Notes: a model not told the origin generated them from the letters alone. 64,000 nt of DNA from Selenomonas sputigena (GCF_026015965.1 NZ_CP110383.1:1677501-1741500), one strand, 5' to 3'. Counted from the stretch's first letter, positions 43,297 to 53,571 are shown. Numbers and translations are program-made.

Positions 43297-43346
43297 AAAG
43301 GAACCGGATACAAAGCCCTGTGGCTTCGCATCCGGTTCCTTTTTTC
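43297..43346. terminator. Terminator between the small membrane gene and the autotransporter gene
   Basis: AAAGGAACCGGAT (43297-43309) pairs with ATCCGGTTCCTTT (43330-43342), with an inner AAGCC/GGCTT stem. The T run favours termination of the plus-strand gene; it can also stop the minus-strand autotransporter transcript. Confidence 0.85.
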
Positions 43347-43373
43347 TTTCTTAATTCATCTTTACCCTGTAAA

Positions 43374-46300
43374 TCAGAATGCCCAGTTTACTCCTACACT
43401 GCCCGAGAAGCCTTCGCGCTTACCCTGCCAACCGCTGAAGTTGACGTCGTAGCTGACGCGGCTCTTTTTCGGTGTGAAGCGATAGCCAAGTTCGAGCATG
43501 GCGCTGCCTCCCTTGAGAGACGGGCTTGGCGTCGCCATGCCCTGATAGGTGGCTCGCGCCTCGCCGTTGAATTCGTATTCCCATGCAAGACCCGCGTAGA
43601 ATTTGCCTTCTTCGCCCATATCGTGCGTGTAGCGAGCGCCGAGTCGCAGGCGGTGCGAGTTGACGGCATCGAAGTCGTAATCCTCGCCTGTCGAGAGCTT
43701 GCCGCTCGTGCCGTTCTGATGCGAGAAGAAGTACTTGAGGTACGTTTCGAGCGCATCGCCCGCCTTGAGCTTCGTCTCCTTCCCCACGCCCAGATGAATC
43801 GCATAATAGGGGTTCGAGATGTCGTAGCTCGTGGACGTGCCGGAAATGTTGCCCTCGTAGTCGCTCTTGATGCGTCCGCCGCGCACGCTTCCTTCGAGGT
43901 AGAGGCCGCTCTTCAGATCCTGCCTTGCGAGGACACCTGCGCCGATGTAGCTGACCTTGCCGCTGCCGTGCGTGCCCGCCGCATCCTCAAGGTAAGAGTC
44001 GTAGCTCGCCCTGCCGTATTCGACGAATGGCCCAAAGGTCAGCGTGCTGTCCTTGCCATCCTGCTTTCTTGCGAAGCCGACATTCAGCGTGTAGCCGTGC
44101 GTGTCGACGTAGGAGCCCGAATGGATGCGCACGGAGGAGCCTCCCTGCGCCGCCCATGCCGTGTATGCGCCCGACTGCACATTTGCTGCAGATGCCGCCT
44201 TTGCACTCGGCGCCTTGTTTGTCGCCATGGGAGCGGCCTCGACCTGAGTGTTGGCATTGGCGGAGGCTGCCGCTTGGACAGCGGCGGAGACGCCCGCATC
44301 GGCGATCATCGTCATGCCGCCTCCCAAGACGTCCGTCGCCGTCGTCCTCGTCTCCGCGAGGGACTTCGTCGCGTCCTTCATCTTTACACTCTCGACAGCG
44401 GCGATCAATTCATCCGCGCCCTTCTTCTGCACGCGGAACTTGTAGTCGAGCGATACGCCCTGCGTACCCGTGACCTCGCCCTTGATCTTCTCGTCCGTCG
44501 TCAACGTGCCGCCTTCAGCAACCTTCATGAGACTGAAGACATCCTCGCGCTTGAGCGTCTTGGCCGCGCCCGAGAGGTTGAGGTCAACGTTCAGACCCTT
44601 GATGTCCTTGTCCTTGACGCCGAGCCTCAGCATCGTCGCCATGGAAGATTTCGCCCCTTCGGGCAGGTAGAACTTGAGGTTCTGAATGCCCTTGAAGTCA
44701 CCGATCTCCGTGCCGGCGGCGCGAATGGCGAGGACGTTCGCCTTGCCGTCCGCCGCCGTGCCGCACGTGACAGTACCCTTGATCTTCGTGCCGAAGAGGT
44801 TGATGACATTGCCGTCGGTCTTCTTACCCGAGCCGCCGTAGACGTTCGCGCCGATGTTGACGGCACCGAGGTTAAGGATGTTGCCCGAAGCTTCGCCCTG
44901 CGCGGCATAACCGCCATAGATTTGCGCCTGCGTGTCCTTCTGCACCTCGACGGTGTTCTTCGTGGCATCGCCCGCGCCCTCGACAAAGCCACCGTAAGCA
45001 TTTTTGAGCGTGCCGCCGGCGAGTACGAGGGTATTGTCCGTGACCGCGCCCTTGGCGCTCAGACCGCCGTAGGCCGCCTCCGTCAGCGTGCCGCCCTTGA
45101 CGGTCAGCTTGTTCCGCTGCACAGTGTTGCCGATGATGGAGCGTCCGCCCCAAGCCGCCTTGTTGTCGCCCGTCTCATAGACAGAGTCCGCATTGTTCTG
45201 GAAGCGGAAGCCGCGCACGACGACCTTTTCCGCCGCCGCGCCCTTCGCCGCATCGGCTTCCTTGGCAATCGCGTATTCATAATCGCCAACGGTCTTTTCC
45301 TTCGCCTTGTCGTAGGTCGTGCCGAAGTCAATCCCCTTGTCATTCGCCATCAGCGAGAACAATTCTTCACGCGCCACACCCGTGCGCGTCGCAAGGGAGG
45401 CTTCGTCAAGGCCTGTGGTTTCAACCTTCTGCCAATCAAGCCCCGTTGTCTTCTTGCCGCCGTTGAGCGTCAAGATCGTGTCGCCGGCCTTCGCCATACT
45501 CGTGTCGAAGTGGAGCTTCTCGAAGTTCTTGATGTCTCCCGCGCTCTGTATTCCCGTGACGTTCAGCGTATTTCCCGCCGCGCCGTTGTTGCCGCCATAG
45601 ATCGTCCCCGTGACCGTACCGCCCGTGAAGTTCACGGTGTTGCCCGTGGTCTTTCCCGACGTGCCGTCGGCCTTCTTACCCGTCGACCAGCCGCCGTAGG
45701 CGTCCTTGAGCGTACCGCCCGAGATCGTCAGAGTGTTGTCCGTCGCATCGTTGCCAAGTACGGAGCGCCCGCCCCATGCTGCATCGTGTGCGCTGTCGGC
45801 TTCGCCGTATGTCGCCGTGTTGCCATGGAAGCGATAGATTTCTGCGTTGACGGCCTTTGCCTGCGCCACATGCGTATCCGTGTCAAGGACAGCCTCATAG
45901 TCGCCCTTGGTCACGCCCTTGGCGCCGATGGGCGCATAAGTGTCAACACCGCCCTTGCGGAAGTCGATGCCCTTTTCATTCGCCATGAGCGTCAGGCGGT
46001 ACGCTTCGTAACTCTTGACCGCAGGCTTGAATTCATCAAGCGTGACATTCGTCCAGTCAAGACCCTCGGTCGCAGCCGCACCGTCGAGCGTCAGGAGCGT
46101 CGTGCCGCTCGCCATCGTGTCTCTGACATGGAACTTGACGCTCTCGAAGTTCTTGATGTTGCCTGCCGCGATCTTGCCGCTGACATTCAGGACATTACCC
46201 GTGGCGTCGCTGCCGCTGCCGCCGTAGATCGTGCCCGTGATTTTCGCGCCGTCAGCGACATCATGGAACACGCCCGCCTCGTCCGTATAGCCGATGTTGA

Positions 46301-49300
46301 CGGTGTTCTTCACCGTCTTTCCCGTGCCGCGCGTGTAGCCGCCGTAGACGTTCTTTGCCGTACCGCCCGCGATGTTAACGGTATTCTCCGTCACATCCGC
46401 CGCATTCGCTACGCTGCCGACGTAACCGCCGTAGACCTCTTCAAGCGTTCCCTTGCCCGTACTCAAAAGGTTCACGGTGTTCTTGACCGCACCGCCCGCA
46501 GTCCCCTCCGAGCGTCCGCCCGAAACGTACTGGAGCGTCTTACCCTCGGAGATTCCCTTGAGCGTGAACGCGTTTCCTTCCGCCGTATTGCCGCCGTAGG
46601 AAACGCCAGCGTAGGTCTTAGCATTGTTGTCGCCGTTATGATAGGTGACGTCGCCGTTTCGGAAGCGGTTCACATCGATAAGGACGGCGTTCGCCTCGCT
46701 CGTATTCGTGTCCGTGCGCTGGACGACCTCATAGTCGCCGCTCACGGCATGATTCTTCGCCGCGTAGTTCGAGAACTTCAGCTTGTTCGCCGCCGTGCTC
46801 TTCATCAGCGTGATCGCGCCGAGCGTCTTGTCTGCGGAGAGCTTCGACGTATCGACCGTGACCTTGCTCCAGTCCGCCGTCTGTCCGTCGAAACCTTCTG
46901 CAAGCGTCAGCATCGTGCCGCGACTCTTGGTGAAGGTGTCGTCGACGACCCCGCTCTTCGGCTTATCGGCGGCAATATGGTCAGTCAGATGGAACGTATA
47001 GTTCTCGAAGTTCTGCGCCTTCTTTGCCGCCGCATCCTTCGCCTTGACATTCAGTGTGTTGCCCGTGACGTCGCCTGCATTGCTGCCGCCGTAGAGCGTC
47101 GCAGCCGAAAGATCCGTACCCGTCGCGAGCGTCGCGGCCGTACCGTCGCCGAGGTTCACGGTGTTGCCCGTCGTCTTGCCCGCGCCCGTCGTGTAGCCCG
47201 CGTAGATATTGCCCGCAGCCTTGCCTCCCGTAATCGTAACGGTGTTGTCCGCAGCATTGCCGCCCGTGCTGTATCCCCCGTAGAGATCGCCTGTGACTTC
47301 CGCGCCTGCAAGCGTGACGGTATTGCCTGTCACCGCAGCAGCGCCGTAGCCGCCATAAGCCGCTGCGGTCTTGCCGCCCTGCAGAATGAGACGGTTCTTC
47401 GTCACAGCGCCGGAGGCGGCAGAATTCAGACCGCCGTAAGCCGCTGTCGTCAGTTCGCCGCCCGTCATGGTGAGGGTATTGTTCGTGACGGTGTTGCCGA
47501 TGGCCGAGCGCCCGCCCCATGCCGCCACATGCGTCGCATCTGCGGCCGTATACTCCGCCGTTTCATTGTTTTGGAACTGATAGCCTTCCAGGAGAATGCT
47601 CTTCGCCCTTGCCAGATGCGTATCCGTATCTATGGCAAGCTCAAAATTCCCGTTCGTCTCCCCCCGCACGCCGAGCGTATCCGCCGCGCCCACGCCGGGC
47701 TTCGTGAAGTCCAGCCCGGCTTCGTTATGGAGAAGCGTCAGGCGGTACGCCTCATAGCTCTTGCTCTCCGGGGTAATGACAGACCCCAGCTTGACCTTTG
47801 CCCAATCCAGCCGCGTCGTTGCACTGCCGTCATTGAGTGTAAGCAGCGTATCGCCCGACTGCATCGTATTGTTGAGGTGGAATACGACGTTCTCAAAATT
47901 TTTGATATTGCCCGCCGTCATCGTGCCCTTGACGTTCAGCGTGTTGTCCGTCGCCAGATCCTTGCTGCCGCCGTAAATCGTACCTGCGACGCGTGCACCC
48001 GCGGCGACGGCGTTCGTTCCGTCACCGAGGTTGACCGTATTGCCTGTCGTCAAGCCTCCGCCTGCTGTATAACCCGCATAGATATCTCCCGCAATCGTGC
48101 CGCCCGTGACCGTGACGGTATTCCCCGTCGCGCCCGCGCTCGCGGCATTGTTGATGTAACCGCCGTAGACATTCTTCAGTGCATGCGTACCCGTTCCTTC
48201 GACCGTCACGCTGTTGCCCGTGGAGTCGCCCGCCGCGCCCGCATTCTTGCCGCCGTAAACGGCGTCGATATCGGCGCTCAGATTGGTGATCGTCAGATGA
48301 TTGCTCTTCGTCGTATTCCCTACATAAGAGATACCGCCGTAGATTTCGCTCGTCGAAGTCCCGTCGTCATGCGGCATCGTGTACGCCGCAGTTGACCCGT
48401 CGTACGTTGCGTCCGTATTGTTTTGGAAGCGGTTGTAGTCGAGGAGGACTTCGCTCGCCGTACCCGTGTTCGTATCCGTGCGCAGCGCCGTCTCGTAGTC
48501 GCCGTTCGTCACGGCCGTCGTCTTGTCGCGACCCGTATAGGCCGAGAAGCGCAGCGCATTCGCCGCATCGCTCCTGAGGAGCGTCGCCTTGCCGATGACC
48601 GTGTCGCCCGAAAGCTTCGATGTGTCGATGTCGAGCCTGTTCCAATTAACTGTCTCGCCGAAGCCGTCCGTCCCCTTGAACGTGAGCATTGCGCCGCTGC
48701 CCGTTCCGTTCCGCGCGATATCGTCCGTCAGATGGAAGACATACTTGCTGAAGTTCTTTGCCGTCTTGACCTTGATATCCTTTGCCTTGACGTTCAGGGT
48801 ATTGCCTGTGATGACCGTACCGCTGCCGCCGTAGATCGTCGTATTCTCGAGGTTTGTCCCCTCTGCAAGACGCTCCGTCGTGCCGTCGCCGAGGTTGACA
48901 ATATTGCCCGTCGTCCTGCCCGAGGGGGCGCCGGAAAAACCGCCGTAGACATCCTTTGAAAAAGCGCCGCCCGTGATCGTGACCTCGTTGTTCTCCACTT
49001 TCCCATTGGAAAGGGAATATCCCCCGTAGACATTTTTCGCGAAAGTGCCGCCCTTGATTCTGAGCTTATTGTTCGATGCTTCCCCATTGCCCTGGATATA
49101 GCCGGCATAGACAGGGCCGCCCACCGAAGCGCTGCCCTCGATCGTGACCGTATTGCCGGACGCCTTGCCGGCATTGATGGAATGACCCCCAAAGACCGTA
49201 TCACCGATCGCCGCATCCTTGATCGTCACTTCGTTTTCCGTTACGGTCGCGCCCGACTTGCCGTAAGCCCCCCAGACGTCCTTGTTGACCTGCCCCCCGT

Positions 49301-52082
49301 CGATACGAACCTTGTTCCCCGTTGCCACGTCGCCGCTTTCAAGGTAGGCGGCGATTACACTGTCCCGAACCGTGCTGTTTTCAACGGTCACAACATTGTT
49401 GCTCGTGTCCTCCTTGCCATAGGCACCGCGAACGCCGACGGTAACCGTGGCATTTTTAACCAAAACAGTATTATCTGCCGCTTTTTTCGCTGCCCATCCG
49501 CCAAAAATTTGTCTGACCTTGCCGTTTTCCAGCACGACACGATTGCCTGTCGCATTTCCGGCAACCTTCGCCCAGCCGCCAGTCACAAAGCCCTTGGCCT
49601 CGCCGCCGGTGATCGTGACGATATTGTCTTTCGCCGTGCCCGTGCCTTCCGTGTAGCCGCCGTAAAGCGCGGCGCTGAAAGGGATGCCGACCTCGCCTTT
49701 CTTCAGGTTGACCTTGTTGCCGACGACATCGGCTGCATTTGCCTCATCCCCGATAAATCCGCCGTAGACGTTTTTGATCTTGCCGCTTTCCAGCTCGACG
49801 TTCACTGTATTGTTTTCCGAGCCGCCCGCCGCGCCCGCAGTCTTTCCGCCGTAGACGGCGTACAGCTCGCCGCCGCCCGGTGTTCCCGTCACAGTCAGCT
49901 CGTTGTTCTCCGTCTTGTTCCCGTGGTAGGAAACGCCGCCGTAGACCTCGCTCTCCCCATCCGCCATGACGGGTGCTTCTGCACCGTTATAGTTCTGCCT
50001 GCCATCCTTGAAGCGATTCATGCGCAGATAGACCGAGGTCGCTTCCACCGTGCCGCCGTTCTCCGTCGCCTCGTCGTCCACCGTCACGCTGCGCTCGAGG
50101 CCGTCCGCCGCGCCGATGTACGCATCGCGGTCAGACAGCTTGAGCGCGCCTGCCACACCGCTCTTGATGAGCTCCACGCGCGAAAAAATGCGGTTCTTGT
50201 TCGCCTCGCTCCATTCCGCAAGGCCGTCCAACGCGATGTCCTGATCGATGCGGGCGGTGCTGCCGCCGAAGCCGTCCTGCGCGATCGTCAGCATCGTGGC
50301 TTCCTGCGGCGTGTTCGCATGGAGGAAGAACTTGTACGTCTCGAAATTCTTCACCTTGTCGACTGCGACATTCCTCGCCTTGACATTCAGCGTGTTGCCC
50401 GTCACATCACCCGCATCGTTGCCGCCCGCAAGCGTCGCGGCTGAGAGATTCGTGCCCGCCGCGAGCGTCGCGGCCGTGCCGTCGCCGAGGTTCACGGTGT
50501 TGTTCGTCGTCTTGCCCGCGCCCGTCGTGTAGCCGCCGTAGACCTCGCCCGTCACCGTGCCGCCCGTGATCGTGACCGTATTCGCATTGACCTTGCCGCT
50601 CGCATTGGAGGACTGTCCGCCCTTGAGCGTGTTGACCGTACCGCCGTTGAACGTCACCGTGTTGCCGCTCACCGTGCCCGCGCCCGAGGCACTGCCGCCC
50701 GTCACGCTGATGAGCGCTCCGCCGTCGATGGTGACCGTATTGTCCGTGACATCGTTGCTGTTCGCCGCCCAGACATTTTCACCGCCAAAGACATTGTTGA
50801 CCGTCCCCTTCTTGACCGTGACCGTGTTGCCCGTCACCGCGCCGTCCGCCGCGCCCCGCGCACGCGTATAGCCGCCGTAAAGCATCGTGATCGTGCCCGT
50901 TCCCGTGTCCTCGACCGTCACGGAGTTATTCTTAGAGCCGCCCGTCGCGATGGTCGGATGCTGCTCTGTCTTGCCGCCGTAGGCCTTGATCGAATCGCCC
51001 GCAGCAACGCCCGTAATCTTGAGCTGATTGTTTTCCGTTGTATTGCCGTACTTCGAAAGCCCGCCGCAGACTTCCTTATCACTGCCGACAAGCGTCGGCG
51101 GCGTTGTCCCGTCGTATGTCGCTTGCGCTTCGGTCACATTCTTGAACTGATTCGCACCAAGGAGGAGCTTCTGTGCCGTATTCGTGCCGGTATTCGTCGT
51201 GATGCCGATCTCATAATTGCCCGCCGTGCTGTATACGCCGCTGCCGCCCGTGAAACTCAGCGAGTTCGCCGTCGCGCCCTCGACAAGCGTCAGCTCTATC
51301 GAACGCGCCGTCTGCGCCGCCATCCACGCACCGAGTCCCGTCTCGTCCGCCTTGACCTTCGACCAGTCAAGTGCGCCCGTACCAAGGCCACCCTGCACGA
51401 GATGCAGCATCGTCGAACCCGCCGCAATCTTATCGTTCAGGACAAAATTATAGGTATCAAAGGCATCCACTTCTTTCACGGTAATGCCCGACGCCTTGAT
51501 ATTGAGCGTATTATCCGCACGAGAACCGCCGCCCGATTTGGCGCCGTAGATACTCGCTGTGCTCAGGTCAGTACCCGTCTTGAGCGTCGCCGTCGTACCG
51601 TCGCCGAGGTTGACCGTATTGTTGCTCTGATTGCCGTTCGCCCAGCCTGCCGCGACGAAGCTCGTAACCTTGCCGCCCGCAATCGTGACGGTATTATTCG
51701 TTGCAGCGCCGCCACTCGCCATACCGCCTTGAACATAAGCGACTTCCCCGCCGCTGATGAGCACGGCATTATTCGTTGCATCACCGCTGCCCGCCGTGCC
51801 GCCGCCGCGAAGATTGGAAACTTTGCCCCCGTTCAGGATCGCGTGATTGCCCGATGCCTCTGCCGTACTCGTACTATTCTCGATATAGCCGCCATAAAGG
51901 GAGCCCACTGCCTGCCCGTTCCCGATGGTCGCCGTATTGCCCGTGACCGCACCCGTGCCGAGCGTATAGCCGCCATATATATCCTGCACCATGCCGTTGG
52001 TGAGCGTCGCCGTGCTGCCGGAAACCCGTGCCCGCATTGCTCGTATTGAGGATTGTGCTGCCATAGACATTTTGCACACCAA
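43374..52082 (-). CDS. Giant modular autotransporter, main part (passenger repeats and beta-barrel), downstream of a frameshift
   Basis: About 2,880 codons continue the protein begun at 53571 after an apparent one-base frameshift near 52025. The passenger is built of beta-helix-like units (GNTVTI-x-GG, YGGY) and about eight long modules, each with NTLNVKAK, a following F-x-x-Y-x-F and, later, NRFRN-x-ATYNG. A Pro/Ala linker leads to a C-terminal barrel of about 270 residues (from WAAQGGSSVRIHSGSY) ending GFSGSVGVNWAF, with the terminal Phe required for outer-membrane insertion. It is a type V secreted surface protein, probably an adhesin. The first in-frame ATG is 52082, but it lies before the frameshift point and has no ribosome site, so this half alone would not be exported. 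Confidence 0.85.
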   Translation of the reverse strand: MVCKMSMAAQSSIRAMRARVSGSTATLTNGMVQDIYGGYTLGTGAVTGNTATIGNGQAVGSLYGGYIENSTSTAEASGNHAILNGGKVSNLRGGGTAGSGDATNNAVLISGGEVAYVQGGMASGGAATNNTVTIAGGKVTSFVAAGWANGNQSNNTVNLGDGTTATLKTGTDLSTASIYGAKSGGGSRADNTLNIKASGITVKEVDAFDTYNFVLNDKIAAGSTMLHLVQGGLGTGALDWSKVKADETGLGAWMAAQTARSIELTLVEGATANSLSFTGGSGVYSTAGNYEIGITTNTGTNTAQKLLLGANQFKNVTEAQATYDGTTPPTLVGSDKEVCGGLSKYGNTTENNQLKITGVAAGDSIKAYGGKTEQHPTIATGGSKNNSVTVEDTGTGTITMLYGGYTRARGAADGAVTGNTVTVKKGTVNNVFGGENVWAANSNDVTDNTVTIDGGALISVTGGSASGAGTVSGNTVTFNGGTVNTLKGGQSSNASGKVNANTVTITGGTVTGEVYGGYTTGAGKTTNNTVNLGDGTAATLAAGTNLSAATLAGGNDAGDVTGNTLNVKARNVAVDKVKNFETYKFFLHANTPQEATMLTIAQDGFGGSTARIDQDIALDGLAEWSEANKNRIFSRVELIKSGVAGALKLSDRDAYIGAADGLERSVTVDDEATENGGTVEATSVYLRMNRFKDGRQNYNGAEAPVMADGESEVYGGVSYHGNKTENNELTVTGTPGGGELYAVYGGKTAGAAGGSENNTVNVELESGKIKNVYGGFIGDEANAADVVGNKVNLKKGEVGIPFSAALYGGYTEGTGTAKDNIVTITGGEAKGFVTGGWAKVAGNATGNRVVLENGKVRQIFGGWAAKKAADNTVLVKNATVTVGVRGAYGKEDTSNNVVTVENSTVRDSVIAAYLESGDVATGNKVRIDGGQVNKDVWGAYGKSGATVTENEVTIKDAAIGDTVFGGHSINAGKASGNTVTIEGSASVGGPVYAGYIQGNGEASNNKLRIKGGTFAKNVYGGYSLSNGKVENNEVTITGGAFSKDVYGGFSGAPSGRTTGNIVNLGDGTTERLAEGTNLENTTIYGGSGTVITGNTLNVKAKDIKVKTAKNFSKYVFHLTDDIARNGTGSGAMLTFKGTDGFGETVNWNRLDIDTSKLSGDTVIGKATLLRSDAANALRFSAYTGRDKTTAVTNGDYETALRTDTNTGTASEVLLDYNRFQNNTDATYDGSTAAYTMPHDDGTSTSEIYGGISYVGNTTKSNHLTITNLSADIDAVYGGKNAGAAGDSTGNSVTVEGTGTHALKNVYGGYINNAASAGATGNTVTVTGGTIAGDIYAGYTAGGGLTTGNTVNLGDGTNAVAAGARVAGTIYGGSKDLATDNTLNVKGTMTAGNIKNFENVVFHLNNTMQSGDTLLTLNDGSATTRLDWAKVKLGSVITPESKSYEAYRLTLLHNEAGLDFTKPGVGAADTLGVRGETNGNFELAIDTDTHLARAKSILLEGYQFQNNETAEYTAADATHVAAWGGRSAIGNTVTNNTLTMTGGELTTAAYGGLNSAASGAVTKNRLILQGGKTAAAYGGYGAAAVTGNTVTLAGAEVTGDLYGGYSTGGNAADNTVTITGGKAAGNIYAGYTTGAGKTTGNTVNLGDGTAATLATGTDLSAATLYGGSNAGDVTGNTLNVKAKDAAAKKAQNFENYTFHLTDHIAADKPKSGVVDDTFTKSRGTMLTLAEGFDGQTADWSKVTVDTSKLSADKTLGAITLMKSTAANKLKFSNYAAKNHAVSGDYEVVQRTDTNTSEANAVLIDVNRFRNGDVTYHNGDNNAKTYAGVSYGGNTAEGNAFTLKGISEGKTLQYVSGGRSEGTAGGAVKNTVNLLSTGKGTLEEVYGGYVGSVANAADVTENTVNIAGGTAKNVYGGYTRGTGKTVKNTVNIGYTDEAGVFHDVADGAKITGTIYGGSGSDATGNVLNVSGKIAAGNIKNFESVKFHVRDTMASGTTLLTLDGAAATEGLDWTNVTLDEFKPAVKSYEAYRLTLMANEKGIDFRKGGVDTYAPIGAKGVTKGDYEAVLDTDTHVAQAKAVNAEIYRFHGNTATYGEADSAHDAAWGGRSVLGNDATDNTLTISGGTLKDAYGGWSTGKKADGTSGKTTGNTVNFTGGTVTGTIYGGNNGAAGNTLNVTGIQSAGDIKNFEKLHFDTSMAKAGDTILTLNGGKKTTGLDWQKVETTGLDEASLATRTGVAREELFSLMANDKGIDFGTTYDKAKEKTVGDYEYAIAKEADAAKGAAAEKVVVRGFRFQNNADSVYETGDNKAAWGGRSIIGNTVQRNKLTVKGGTLTEAAYGGLSAKGAVTDNTLVLAGGTLKNAYGGFVEGAGDATKNTVEVQKDTQAQIYGGYAAQGEASGNILNLGAVNIGANVYGGSGKKTDGNVINLFGTKIKGTVTCGTAADGKANVLAIRAAGTEIGDFKGIQNLKFYLPEGAKSSMATMLRLGVKDKDIKGLNVDLNLSGAAKTLKREDVFSLMKVAEGGTLTTDEKIKGEVTGTQGVSLDYKFRVQKKGADELIAAVESVKMKDATKSLAETRTTATDVLGGGMTMIADAGVSAAVQAAASANANTQVEAAPMATNKAPSAKAASAANVQSGAYTAWAAQGGSSVRIHSGSYVDTHGYTLNVGFARKQDGKDSTLTFGPFVEYGRASYDSYLEDAAGTHGSGKVSYIGAGVLARQDLKSGLYLEGSVRGGRIKSDYEGNISGTSTSYDISNPYYAIHLGVGKETKLKAGDALETYLKYFFSHQNGTSGKLSTGEDYDFDAVNSHRLRLGARYTHDMGEEGKFYAGLAWEYEFNGEARATYQGMATPSPSLKGGSAMLELGYRFTPKKSRVSYDVNFSGWQGKREGFSGSVGVNWAF

Positions 52083-53571
52083 ATGAACCCGTGATGTCCA
52101 CCGTCACATGGTTATTGGTTGCATTGCCGCTTGTGCCCGCCGTATAGCCGCCTGCCGCAATCGCAAGGTGGCTGCCTGGGAGAGATTTTACAAGCAGTTT
52201 GTTGTTCGTGGTCGTATTGCCGAGATTCGAATAGCCGCCCACAATCCCCTGTACGGCAGCGCCACCTGCGGGATTGAACGTCATGGCAGTCGTGCCGTTA
52301 TACGTCGCGTCGGCGTTCCGGAAGCGATCGACGTTTGCCTGCACATAGTTCGCAAGCACACGGTTAAAGGACACCATTCCCGTGACATCTGTGGACATCC
52401 GATACTCGAAGTCACCGCTCGTTGCCGACCTCGTCGGAGCGGCACTTCCATCCACAGCAATATTCAGATCGCTGCCCGTCGAACCTTGCAGCAGTGTAAC
52501 GTTGCCGATGCGCCCGTATTTCGTATGGTCATCGTTCCATCCCGCCGCATTAAGCGTGATGTTATCCCATTTGACATCGGCATTCGTACCAAACCCTCCG
52601 TCATGTGTTGTGAGCATGGCGGATCCGGCCGCAACTCCCTTCGTGAGGTTGAAATTGTATTTCTCGAAATTGCGCACAAAACGGACGTGAATGTTCGACG
52701 CATTGACATTGAGCGTATTACCCTTGAGCTTATCGCTGCCGTTCGCCTGTGCCTGCCGGTTGTATCCTGTGCCCCAAACCTCTGCGCGGGTAATATTTCC
52801 CGTAAACGTGCCGTCTGCCGCACCGAGATTGACCGTATTGCCGTTCGACGTGCTGGACGTTGTACGCGAATCGCCGCCCATGATGTAATATCTCGTCGAA
52901 GTATTCGCCGAGTTCATCGTGCCGCCTGCGATCGTGACGATGTTGTTCGACATATTGCCCGTCACGGTATTGTTCATTCCGCCTCCGCCGACAATAACGC
53001 CACCTGCGGCAAATGTGCCGCCGTTGACCGTGACCGTATTGCCCGTGGCGCTGCCTGCGCCGGCAGTGCGCGCCAAGCCGCCCCATACATAGGAGATGTC
53101 GCCGCCCGAGACGGTGACGGTATTGCCCGTCGCATTGCCGGACGCACCCGTGGTCGCTCCACCGATCAGAGAAATCGCCTTGCCGCCTTTGAAATTGACC
53201 GTATTATTCGAGGCCGTACCCGTGGCCAGGCCGCCAAAGACTGTACCATTGCCCGCTGCCGTTGCACTGATGCTGTTGATGGTGACGGTATTGCCCGTCG
53301 CGTTCGCCGACGTACCGCCCACAACATTGCCGCCGATGACAGGATGAAGCCCGCCGCTCTCTGCACCGATTGTGACTGTATTGTTATCCGTCGTGCCGCC
53401 CGTAACATCGCCGGCTTGATCCTCCGACACGCCAACCGTCACATCCGCCGCATACGCCGTCGAGCCCTGCCACAGAAAGCCTCCTCCACTGGGTAGATAT
53501 GCCCCCCCAGCGGACAGAGCAAGCGCCACCATAAGCGCGAGCCGTCTTCTTGATTTCCCCTTACCGACCAT
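51874..53571 (-). CDS. Giant modular autotransporter, N-terminal part with signal peptide, upstream of a frameshift
   Basis: The start of the autotransporter gene. ATG 53571 follows AAGGAGG at a slightly long spacing; an ATG eight codons upstream includes that site and is less likely. The signal peptide is basic then hydrophobic (KSRRRLALMVALALSAGGAY), with cleavage probably after STAYAA. The passenger then has GNTVTI/GG repeats and a first long module (NTLNVNASNIHVRFVRNFEK, then VDRFRNADATYNG). Up to about codon 514 the sequence is repeat-like. From about 52026 it reads as an out-of-frame tail to a stop at 51874, while the repeat pattern continues in the next frame. As read, this is a truncated protein without a barrel. 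Confidence 0.8.
   Translation of the reverse strand: MVGKGKSRRRLALMVALALSAGGAYLPSGGGFLWQGSTAYAADVTVGVSEDQAGDVTGGTTDNNTVTIGAESGGLHPVIGGNVVGGTSANATGNTVTINSISATAAGNGTVFGGLATGTASNNTVNFKGGKAISLIGGATTGASGNATGNTVTVSGGDISYVWGGLARTAGAGSATGNTVTVNGGTFAAGGVIVGGGGMNNTVTGNMSNNIVTIAGGTMNSANTSTRYYIMGGDSRTTSSTSNGNTVNLGAADGTFTGNITRAEVWGTGYNRQAQANGSDKLKGNTLNVNASNIHVRFVRNFEKYNFNLTKGVAAGSAMLTTHDGGFGTNADVKWDNITLNAAGWNDDHTKYGRIGNVTLLQGSTGSDLNIAVDGSAAPTRSATSGDFEYRMSTDVTGMVSFNRVLANYVQANVDRFRNADATYNGTTAMTFNPAGGAAVQGIVGGYSNLGNTTTNNKLLVKSLPGSHLAIAAGGYTAGTSGNATNNHVTVDITGSFGVQNVYGSTILNTSNAGTGFRQHGDAHQRHGAGYIWRLYARHGCGHGQYGDHRERAGSGLPLWRLYRE
52022..52028 (-). other. Frameshift point in the autotransporter gene
   Basis: On the coding strand the bases ACGGGTTTCC lie where the repeat pattern changes frame (plus-strand AAACCC at 52022-52027). 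Removing one G restores NAGTVSGSTATLTNG, matching other repeats. It is either a true indel, a phase-variation site or a sequencing error. Confidence 0.75.

Noticed and set aside
43293-48395. A 1,700-codon open frame on the plus strand opposite the autotransporter gene
   Set aside because: It is antisense to the repeat-rich passenger, has Arg/Ala/Val-rich low-complexity composition and no recognisable domain. The open frame follows from biased codon use in the repeats of the true gene.
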